A DNA stretch of 5,028 nucleotides from Terriglobia bacterium. GTDB lineage: Bacteria; Acidobacteriota; Terriglobia; UBA7540. Shown here in pieces: positions 1-5,028 of this stretch (positions are counted from its first letter, which is position 1; the number at the start of each line of letters is the position of its first letter). A program made the position numbers and the translations under genes. The notes below the pieces were generated by a model that saw only the letters and a program-made list of their open reading frames with translations, did not search any database and was not told the origin of the DNA. The stretch lies in NCBI GenBank assembly GCA_030040515.1, contig JASHTO010000149.1, positions 1-5,028 of the forward strand, written 5' to 3'.

Positions 1-124
1 GAGCATGAACTTGAATGGCCTCCCCCATGTCGTAGGTCTTCCACAGGTCCTCGGCCTTGATGACCACGCCCTCCGGGGGCATTTGCATTTCCGATAGTGA
101 ACTTGTGCCGGTTCGTGTTCCCAT
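1..124 (-). CDS. ABC transporter ATP-binding protein, LolD/MacB type (N-terminus only, cut by window edge)
   Basis: Reading the minus strand from the ATG at 124-122 gives 41 codons plus one base before the window ends. Residues about 20-41 read VVIKAEDLWKTYDMGEAIQV followed by HA. This is the usual opening of a LolD/MacB-type ATPase: a first beta strand, then 'L-W-K-T-Y', whose Tyr31 is at the A-loop aromatic position that stacks on the ATP adenine. The Walker A, signature and Walker B motifs would lie beyond position 1, so catalysis cannot be checked. Residues 1-19 (MGTRTGTSSLSEMQMPPEG) form a short leader before the domain. An in-frame stop lies 17 codons upstream, and a purine-rich AGAAGGGA sits 13 bases before the ATG, a long spacing, so the start could be one of the ATGs at residues 13 or 15. 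The gene follows the adaptor gene after 60 bases on the same strand, so the product probably powers that adaptor's export system from the cytoplasmic side. Family call is firm; substrate is unknown. Confidence 0.85.
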   Translation of the reverse strand, partial: MGTRTGTSSLSEMQMPPEGVVIKAEDLWKTYDMGEAIQVHA

Positions 125-184
125 GGGGTTACGGCTGTCCCTTCTCTTGCCGGGGCGCGGCAATCCGGTGAGTCAGGTTGAAGT

Positions 185-1732
185 TTATGACCCCGCCGTT
201 GTCGGAGTGGCCGGCGTGTTGTCAATCTTAACCTTGGTATCGTTCTTCAGCGTTCTCAGTACGCTAAAGCTGCCGGTAACGATCGTGTCGCCGGGTTCGA
301 GGCCCTTGAGGATTTCGATGTCGGTCGTTCCCATGATGCCGCTTTCCACCTGAACGAATTTGGCGCGCCCATCATTCACCAGGAAGACTCCCTGCAATTC
401 TTCCTTGCCCTTCTCCTTATCCTTGGCGGAGGCGGTGACGGAGGAGGCGGCATTGGCCTTGCCCGTGTTGTTTTCCAACTCGCGGCGCATGCGTATGGTA
501 ACGGCCTGAATGGGCACGGCGATAGTATTCTGGCGCGTGGCCGTGGTGATCTTGGCCGTCGCGGAGAGCCCCTGGCGCAGCCCCGGGGGCGGGTTATCCA
601 ACACCACCACGACTTTAAAGTCCTTGGCCTCATCGGTGCTGGTTGTCGAGCCTCCATTGCTGGTCGTGCCGCTCGCGGTGCCCGTATCGCGCCCGATGGC
701 GCTCTCACCAATTTGCGTCACGTGGCCTTTGAACGTCTGGTTGGGATAGGCGTCAATCAGCACGTCGGAGGACTGTCCGAGCTTCACACTGGGGATGTCG
801 GTCTCGTCCACCTGCACTTCCACGGTCATAATGGAGAGGTTGGAAATCTGGTAGAGCAGGCTGCCCGCGGTGTTCTGGACGCCCGGCACAACGTTTTCGC
901 CCAGATGGACGGGAAGGTCGGTAACGATCCCGTCAAGCGGTGCGGAATAAATCGTCTGATCCAGTTGATTCTGGTAGCTCAGCAATTGCGCCTGATTCTG
1001 GCCCACCTTGGCGCGTGCCGAGTCGCGGTTGGACAACGCCTGCTGGTATTGAGCCTTCGCCTGGCCCAACTGCGCCTCGGAGGAGTCCTTGCCGGTCTGG
1101 GCGACGCGGTAATCGCTGAGCCGCTGATCGAAATCCTGCTGGGAAAGCAGTTGATCCTTAAAGAGCTCCTGGCCGCGCTTGAAGTTGTCACTTGCCTGAT
1201 TGAGTTTAGCGACCGCCTGGGCCAAATTCGCCGTGGCCGTGTCGAGAGCGGCCTTGGCGGAATTTACGTTGGCGTCCTGCGCCGCCAAATCCGCCTCAGA
1301 AGTCTTGACGGCCGCCTGCTGGGCCTCCACACCCGCTTCTTGCTGCACGTCCTCGGTGCGCATCAGGAGCTCGCCCTTGGTAACGTGGTCGCCTTCCTTA
1401 ATCAGGATTTCCGTGATCTTGCCGAAGGAATTGGCGTTCACATTCGCCTGATTTTGTTCGACAGGCTTGACCTCACCGTTTGCGGTCACGATCTGAGTCA
1501 AATCCTCTCGCATCACTTTGCCCGTTTGAACGGTCACCACACCGCGCTTGCTCCAAACCACTCCGCCGATGGCCAAGCCGAGGAAGAGCACAATGCCCAC
1601 CACGGCGAGGGTGGCCTTCTTCCACTTTTTCATTCCCGCTCCATTCCGATGTCGAGTGGGAACCTGGGGTGGCTGTTCTGCCCACGTTTGGCCATTGGTT
1701 TTTCCCAGTTCCAACTCTTTAATTTCCGCCAT
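185..1732 (-). CDS. HlyD/MacA-type periplasmic adaptor subunit of an efflux/export system
   Basis: This 515-residue protein is a membrane fusion (adaptor) protein that links an inner-membrane transporter to an outer-membrane TolC-like channel. Residues 1-37 are a hydrophilic cytoplasmic tail and 38-60 a single membrane anchor. Residues about 97-128 form the first half of the biotinyl-lipoyl domain (GKITEILIKEGDHVTKGELL). Residues about 135-257 are an Ala/Gln-rich alpha-helical coiled-coil hairpin, and 258-285 complete the lipoyl domain (YSAPLDGIVTDLPVHLGENV). The beta-barrel spans about 300-400 and the membrane-proximal domain about 445-503, ending in the characteristic GTTDIEILKGLEPGDTIVTG. 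It is longer than most adaptors (roughly 370-420 residues) because of a Ser/Thr/Gly-rich insert at 348-370 inside the barrel, a charged linker at 418-446, and the N-terminal tail. The next gene encodes a LolD/MacB-type ATPase, which points to an ABC-driven MacAB-like system rather than an RND pump. The chosen start has AGGAG six bases upstream. A second ATG at 1633 (residue 34, MKKWKK) also has GGAG five bases upstream and would put the anchor at the extreme N-terminus. The export substrate cannot be told from sequence. Confidence 0.93.
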   Translation of the reverse strand: MAEIKELELGKTNGQTWAEQPPQVPTRHRNGAGMKKWKKATLAVVGIVLFLGLAIGGVVWSKRGVVTVQTGKVMREDLTQIVTANGEVKPVEQNQANVNANSFGKITEILIKEGDHVTKGELLMRTEDVQQEAGVEAQQAAVKTSEADLAAQDANVNSAKAALDTATANLAQAVAKLNQASDNFKRGQELFKDQLLSQQDFDQRLSDYRVAQTGKDSSEAQLGQAKAQYQQALSNRDSARAKVGQNQAQLLSYQNQLDQTIYSAPLDGIVTDLPVHLGENVVPGVQNTAGSLLYQISNLSIMTVEVQVDETDIPSVKLGQSSDVLIDAYPNQTFKGHVTQIGESAIGRDTGTASGTTSNGGSTTSTDEAKDFKVVVVLDNPPPGLRQGLSATAKITTATRQNTIAVPIQAVTIRMRRELENNTGKANAASSVTASAKDKEKGKEELQGVFLVNDGRAKFVQVESGIMGTTDIEILKGLEPGDTIVTGSFSVLRTLKNDTKVKIDNTPATPTTAGS

Positions 1733-1738
1733 GGAGGG

Positions 1739-1743
1739 CTCCT
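1739..1743 (-). promoter_or_regulatory. Ribosome binding site of the adaptor gene
   Basis: The minus strand reads AGGAG followed by CCCTCC and the ATG at 1732. A canonical Shine-Dalgarno core at six bases supports the upstream start over the internal ATG at 1633, though the latter also has GGAG (1642-1639) five bases before it. Confidence 0.65.
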
Positions 1744-2308
1744 CTCACTTCCCGGCTTGACGCCATCGCCTCGACTTGTCGCTGCATGGGCGCCAGTTCC
1801 CGCGTGCCAGAAGCCTGGTCGACTTTTGATTTTGTGTGCAAACCCGCTGCCGGCTCCCATTGCGTATACGCGAATTGAGCCGCAAAAGTTTCGTGAATAT
1901 TTGCGCTGCGAGTACGACAAACTGCGGAGTCAGCGCCGACGAATTGTCCACTTCTTCCGGTGCTCGCTTGACATCGGCGATCAAGCAGAGGATGCCGGAC
2001 CACTACCTTATCCATACTTAACCTTGCAGGCAACCCATTTTAACGCTTTCTTGCATGGCAAGAACAGGATTTTCTTCTCGCTGAAGCTTGCTCCGGCACG
2101 TAAGGGTTGCGAACCGGCTTCCCGACCGCTCGGATCCCGGGGCCAAATTAGATTTTGCGCTTAGCCTTGTCGGTTCCGAAATTGCCCCCTGCACTTAGAC
2201 GCACAAAATAAGACAGAGTTTTCCGAAGGGAAATGGGTTGTATGACCTCACTGAAAAGTTCTTCGGCGGCCATGTGATTGAGACCCTCGAGCGGCGGTCC
2301 CCAAGGGG

Positions 2309-2343
2309 GGCAAAGGTCCGCCTGGCGGGAGGCCACCTTTGCC
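2309..2343. other. Stem-loop, 9 bp perfect stem with inner 4 bp stem
   Basis: GGCAAAGGT (2309-2317) is perfectly complementary to ACCTTTGCC (2335-2343). Inside, GCCT (2320-2323) pairs with AGGC (2330-2333) around a GGCGGG loop, with a small internal loop of CC against C. A U-run does not follow on either side, so this is not a simple intrinsic terminator. It could be part of a structured RNA, a protein-binding inverted repeat, or the remains of a repeat element. The pairing is read directly from the sequence; function is unknown. Confidence 0.5.
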
Positions 2344-2364
2344 GCGGGGAGTGCATCCAACGGT

Positions 2365-2404
2365 CACCGGGGATTAGGTGGACTCCTATAGGGGAAACCT
2401 GGTG
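2365..2404. other. Second stem-loop, 7 bp outer stem with inner hairpin
   Basis: CACCGGG (2365-2371) can pair with CCTGGTG (2398-2404) over seven positions, one of them a G-U wobble in RNA. The enclosed stretch holds CTCC-TATA-GGGG (2383-2394), a small hairpin. CACC (2365-2368) can alternatively pair with GGTG at 2377-2380, so two exclusive folds are possible. It lies 21 bases after the preceding stem-loop, well upstream of the predicted GWxTD transcript start, so it would not be in that gene's leader if the promoter at 2555-2583 is the one used. Not matched to any riboswitch consensus I know. Confidence 0.35.
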
Positions 2405-2554
2405 CCGCTTGGTTCTGTTCCATCATGCGAGGTTTTGCGATAGCTAGGGTGTATTCGGCGGGACCCAGGCCTAAGGGGCGATCCGCTGTATGGCTCCTTC
2501 TTTCAAGACTCTTTCCTTGCTCCTCATCGGATGCAGAGGCGGTGGGAACGATGC

Positions 2555-2583
2555 TTGACTTTCAAAATTGGGAAAAATAGAAT
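2555..2583 (+). promoter_or_regulatory. Sigma-70-type promoter for the GWxTD gene
   Basis: TTGACT (2555-2560) and TAGAAT (2578-2583) are each five of six matches to the -35 and -10 consensus, separated by exactly 17 bases that are A/T-rich. Transcription would start near 2590, giving a leader of only about 25 bases before the start codon. It is the best promoter match I found in the window and points at the rightward gene pair. Confidence 0.7.
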
Positions 2584-2605
2584 CGTGATGTAAGCGGTGC
2601 ATTAT

Positions 2606-2612
2606 AAGGGGG
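2606..2612 (+). promoter_or_regulatory. Ribosome binding site that decides between two adjacent start codons
   Basis: AAGGGGG ends one base before the first ATG (2614) and four bases before the second (2617) in a tandem ATGATG. The spacing is too tight for the first and better for the second, so translation probably begins at 2617, removing one Met from the annotated protein. Confidence 0.5.
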
Positions 2613-2613
2613 A

Positions 2614-4329
2614 ATGATGTCGAAGGCGGACGCTTTCAATTCGCGGCAAAGGGTGGTGGGCCGTTGGGCGCTTGGATTGATGGTGGCGCTCACTCTCATC
2701 GTGTATCAACCCATTGCGCGTGCTTCCGGGGCGAATGACGACCAGGACAAGAATCAGGAAACCGCCAAGCCCAAAACGAGCAAGGAGGAGAAGCGCCGCC
2801 AAAAAGCCCTCCGCGAAGAAATGGAGACCCCGTATAAGAAATGGTTAACCGACGAGGTTCCCTACATCATTACGGACGCTGAGCGCGCTGCCTTCAAGAA
2901 GCTCACCACCGACGACGAGCGTGAGGCCTTCATCGAGGATTTCTGGGAACGCCGCAATCCCAACCCCGGCAGCCCCGAAAACGAATATAAAGAGGAATAC
3001 TACCGCCGCATTGCCTACGCCAACGAGCACTACGCCTCGGGAATTCCCGGCTGGAAGACCGACCGCGGTCGAATCTACATCATGTATGGTCCTCCCGACG
3101 AAATCGATTCCCACCCCAGCAGCGGGTCGTACGAGCGCCCGGAATCGGAAGGCGGCGGAGAGACTTCCACTTATCCCTTCGAGCAGTGGCGCTACCGCTA
3201 CATCGACGGCATCGGCAACAACATTATTCTTGAGTTCGTGGACACCACCATGACTGGTGAATATCACCTGACCATGGACCCCGGTGAAAAAGACGCCTTG
3301 CTGCACGTTCCCGGCGCCGGCCTGACCATGGCGGAGCAGATGGGAATGGCCGGTCAGGGCTCAAAGATGGATCGGTTTAACCGCACGGATGGAATGACCG
3401 TCGGCTCACCCATGGGAGGCCAAGAGCCGGAGAGCATGAACGAGTTTACGCGCCTCGACCTCTACGCCAAGATCTTCCAGCCACCCCCGGTTAAATTCAA
3501 GGACCTGAAGGCGGTCGTCACCTCCCGAATTTCATCGGATATGCTGCCCTTCGGCGAGCGCACGGACTTCATCCGCGTGACCGATGAAACCGTGCTCACC
3601 CCCATCACCATCCAAATCAAATACAGCGATTTGCAATTTCAGGATAAAGACGGCGTCATGCACGCCGTAATGGACATCTTCGGCGAGTTGACCAGCCTGG
3701 GCGGCCACATCGTCCACACCTTCGAGCAGGGAATGGTTTTGGATGTGCCCGAGCACGAATTCCAGTTCGACCAGTCCCATCGGGCGCTCTATCAGGAGAA
3801 CGTTCCACTCAAGCCCGGCCGCTACAAGCTCAGCCTGGTGCTGAAGGACGATAACAGCGGCCACATGGGGTCGGAGGAAATCGGCATCACCGTTCCCAAT
3901 TTTTCCGAAGATAAAGGCCTGATGGCGAGTTCGTTAATCCTCGCTGATCAGATCATGCCGCTTCCCACCAATCTGGTGGGAACCGGGGAGTTTACGATTG
4001 GCGGAACCAAAGTGCGCCCCAGCGTCGATGATGTCTTCACGCCCGATCAGACTTTGGGGATTTACATGCAGGTGTATAATCTCAGCCTCGATGAAAAGAC
4101 CAAGAAACCTTCGCTCGATGTGCGCTACGAGATTGCGAAGGATGGAAAGACTTTGCTGGACCAGCCCGAGGATCCGAAAAATTTGAAATCGGCATCGCAG
4201 CAATACACGATCGTCAAAAAGATGGCGCTCAAATCGGTGCCCCCGGGAAAGTATACGGTCCAGATCCGAATTACCGACAATCTCAAGAAGCAGACGGTTA
4301 ATCAGTCCGCCACGTTCCAAGTCCTCTAA
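2614..4329 (+). CDS. Secreted GWxTD domain-containing protein
   Basis: This 571-residue protein carries the GWxTD domain, a family of unknown molecular function frequent in Acidobacteriota and also found in Bacteroidota. A basic N-terminus and hydrophobic core (residues 17-33) followed by ARA-S around 35-38 form a signal peptide, so the mature protein is periplasmic or outside the cell. Residues 42-72 are highly charged. The domain spans about 73-215: YKKWLTDEVPYIITDAER, then FWERRNPNPGSPENEY (110-125), the name motif GWKTD (146-150) running into RGRIYIMYGPPDEI, and PFEQWRYRYIDGIGNN (188-203) before EFVD. A Met/Gly-rich linker (about 233-275) follows. The rest (about 277-571) looks like beta-rich repeats, with PGRYKLSLVL (401-410) and PPGKYTVQIRI (543-553) as typical Ig-like strand pairs. 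The start is at 2614 or the adjacent ATG at 2617. A strong promoter lies directly upstream, and the gene is followed 65 bases later by another exported protein, probably co-transcribed. No catalytic residues can be assigned; a scaffold or surface-assembly role is a guess. Confidence 0.92.
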   Translation: MMSKADAFNSRQRVVGRWALGLMVALTLIVYQPIARASGANDDQDKNQETAKPKTSKEEKRRQKALREEMETPYKKWLTDEVPYIITDAERAAFKKLTTDDEREAFIEDFWERRNPNPGSPENEYKEEYYRRIAYANEHYASGIPGWKTDRGRIYIMYGPPDEIDSHPSSGSYERPESEGGGETSTYPFEQWRYRYIDGIGNNIILEFVDTTMTGEYHLTMDPGEKDALLHVPGAGLTMAEQMGMAGQGSKMDRFNRTDGMTVGSPMGGQEPESMNEFTRLDLYAKIFQPPPVKFKDLKAVVTSRISSDMLPFGERTDFIRVTDETVLTPITIQIKYSDLQFQDKDGVMHAVMDIFGELTSLGGHIVHTFEQGMVLDVPEHEFQFDQSHRALYQENVPLKPGRYKLSLVLKDDNSGHMGSEEIGITVPNFSEDKGLMASSLILADQIMPLPTNLVGTGEFTIGGTKVRPSVDDVFTPDQTLGIYMQVYNLSLDEKTKKPSLDVRYEIAKDGKTLLDQPEDPKNLKSASQQYTIVKKMALKSVPPGKYTVQIRITDNLKKQTVNQSATFQVL

Positions 4330-4373
4330 AGCCTGCTCGGCCGGGTGGACGGGTTGGGGACGTTTACAGTTTC

Positions 4374-4381
4374 AGGGAAGG
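4374..4381 (+). promoter_or_regulatory. Probable ribosome binding site with long spacing
   Basis: AGGGAAGG lies 13 bases before the ATG at 4395, longer than the usual 5-9. An in-frame TAA at 4389-4391 excludes any earlier start. The only nearby alternative is the ATG at 4422, which has no good Shine-Dalgarno sequence of its own. Confidence 0.4.
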
Positions 4382-4394
4382 CACCGCGTAATCC

Positions 4395-5028
4395 ATGAGC
4401 AATCCAGGTTCCCGCGACCGGATGAAAATCCTGCTGCTGGTGGGGGGATTGGCCCTTACCACTGTGCTTCCGGTGGAGTGTCTGGCGGCGGGATACGGTA
4501 ATCTGGCGGGGATTGTTTCCGACAGTAAGGGCGTTCCCTTAATGGGCGCCACGGTGACGGTGCTCGGCCCCACGGCTTTCGCCGCCGAAGCGGGGAATGA
4601 ACTGGCGGAGCGAATGATTACGGATGCGCATGGCCGCTTTACCATCGCGCACCTGGTTCCGGGATGGTATTCCCTCAAAGTCAGCTCGCCTACCCGCTTG
4701 CCCGCCATGCGAAACGGCGTTCGCGTGGATGCCGGCGCAACCGTGGTGGCCACTTTCGTTCTTGCCGACGTGCTTTCCCCCATTCGATTTCAAATGCCCA
4801 GCAATTCCGTTTCGAGCTGGGGAGATGACTGGAAGTGGGTGCTGAGAACTTCTTCCAACACGCGCCCCATCCTGCGCCTCCACGAACAAAAACCCGAAAA
4901 GGCGAGCAATTCCCACGATGAGAAAGTGGAAAAAGTTCCGCTCCCTCGCACCGAATATGTGGCCGGAATTCTCCCGGGCTCCACTCCGCATGATACGCTG
5001 GCGGAAGATTTTGGAATGGCCAACGTAT
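4395..5028 (+). CDS. Exported protein with N-terminal carboxypeptidase-regulatory-like domain (C-terminus cut by window edge)
   Basis: The frame stays open from the ATG at 4395 to the window end, giving 211 codons plus one base. Residues 10-32 (MKILLLVGGLALTTVLPVEC then LAA) form a signal peptide with likely cleavage after LAA. Residues about 36-98 are a CarboxypepD_reg beta-sandwich: NLAGIVSDSKGVPLMGATVT, then ITDAHGRFTIAHLVPGWYSL, the family's 'T-D-x-x-G-x-F-x-I-x-x-L-x-P-G-x-Y' pattern. This is a prealbumin-like binding or structural fold, not a peptidase. After a short beta extension to about 123 comes an unusual Trp-rich segment, WGDDWKWVLRTSSNTRPILR (142-161), then a charged linker (163-179). 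TonB-dependent receptors and other outer-membrane barrels often carry this domain at the N-terminus, so a barrel may follow, but no TonB box or plug is visible here. The gene starts 65 bases after the GWxTD gene with no terminator between, suggesting an operon. An in-frame stop just upstream fixes the earliest start; the ATG at 4422 (residue 10) would give a more compact signal peptide. Confidence 0.85.
   Translation, partial: MSNPGSRDRMKILLLVGGLALTTVLPVECLAAGYGNLAGIVSDSKGVPLMGATVTVLGPTAFAAEAGNELAERMITDAHGRFTIAHLVPGWYSLKVSSPTRLPAMRNGVRVDAGATVVATFVLADVLSPIRFQMPSNSVSSWGDDWKWVLRTSSNTRPILRLHEQKPEKASNSHDEKVEKVPLPRTEYVAGILPGSTPHDTLAEDFGMANV

Larger units (their letters stand above)
1744..2554. other. 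Long intergenic region between divergent operons, no convincing gene
   Basis: About 810 bases separate the adaptor's ribosome binding site from the promoter of the GWxTD gene. Open frames here are short or run in from the antisense of the adaptor gene, and none gives a recognisable domain. The best of them, on the minus strand from an ATG at 2015 to a stop at 1719, has 98 codons and overlaps the adaptor start by 14 bases, but looks compositionally mixed. The right half contains a GC-rich stretch with two stem-loops (2309-2343 and 2365-2404), listed separately. The promoter of the leftward efflux operon must lie here; the only weak candidate is a minus-strand TAAAAT at 2042-2037 with no good -35 partner. 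No tRNA, insertion sequence or array of repeats was seen. Confidence 0.6.

Noticed and set aside
713..2164. A 483-codon open frame on the plus strand covering most of the adaptor gene in antisense.
   Set aside because: It mirrors the adaptor coding sequence, is Leu/Arg/His-rich with no domain or signal, and continues into intergenic DNA; the long opening comes from codon bias of the real gene on the other strand.
2309..2343. Intrinsic terminator at the 9 bp stem-loop.
   Set aside because: No T-run follows on either strand, and no gene ends nearby in either direction.
2296..2404. Known riboswitch or housekeeping RNA (cobalamin, c-di-GMP, TPP, SRP RNA, RNase P RNA).
   Set aside because: I could not find the conserved core sequences of these classes, and the stretch lies upstream of the predicted transcript start of the downstream gene.
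2148..2447. Short open frames of about 70 codons on both strands in the intergenic region.
   Set aside because: They overlap the stem-loop stretch, have no good ribosome binding site or recognisable product, and are of a length expected by chance in GC-rich DNA.
2845..4320. Several minus-strand open frames of 110-153 codons inside the GWxTD gene.
   Set aside because: They are antisense shadows of a well-supported gene and show no domain.
4330..4394. Terminator between the GWxTD gene and the following gene.
   Set aside because: The 65 bases contain no strong hairpin followed by a T-run, which favours co-transcription.
4364..4991. Two overlapping minus-strand open frames (139 and 150 codons) at the right end.
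   Set aside because: They are antisense to the exported CarboxypepD_reg protein, whose plus-strand frame gives a clear signal peptide and domain; the minus-strand products are Arg/Ser/Gly-rich with no recognisable motif.

Overview
The window is a stretch of chromosome, moderately GC-rich by eye, most likely from an Acidobacteriota bacterium. The main clue is a secreted GWxTD-domain protein followed directly by a secreted protein with a carboxypeptidase-regulatory-like (CarboxypepD_reg) domain; GWxTD proteins are best known from Acidobacteriota and some Bacteroidota. The long MacA-type adaptor fits but does not discriminate. No 16S rRNA or other phylogenetic marker is present, so the assignment is an inference.

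Left part, minus strand (positions 1-1732): two genes of a tripartite efflux or export operon. The first gene transcribed (185-1732) encodes a membrane-anchored periplasmic adaptor of the HlyD/MacA type. After a 60-base gap comes the first 41 codons of an ABC-transporter ATPase of the LolD/MacB type (124 down to 1), cut by the window edge. The permease is expected further left, outside the window.

Middle (1733-2613): 881 bases between divergent genes with no convincing gene. It holds the adaptor's ribosome binding site, a marginal 98-codon reading frame, a GC-rich stretch able to form two strong stem-loops (about 2309-2404), and close to its right end a near-consensus sigma-70 promoter (2555-2583) aimed at the rightward genes.

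Right part, plus strand (2614-5028): a complete 571-residue secreted GWxTD protein, then after 65 bases a second exported protein with an N-terminal CarboxypepD_reg domain, cut by the right edge. The two are close, co-directional and show no terminator between them, so they are probably one transcript. Both carry signal peptides and their products should act in the periplasm or at the outer membrane. No molecular function is known for the GWxTD domain, which makes this pair the least understood and most interesting part of the window.

No tRNA, rRNA, CRISPR array, transposase, insertion sequence or phage gene was seen.
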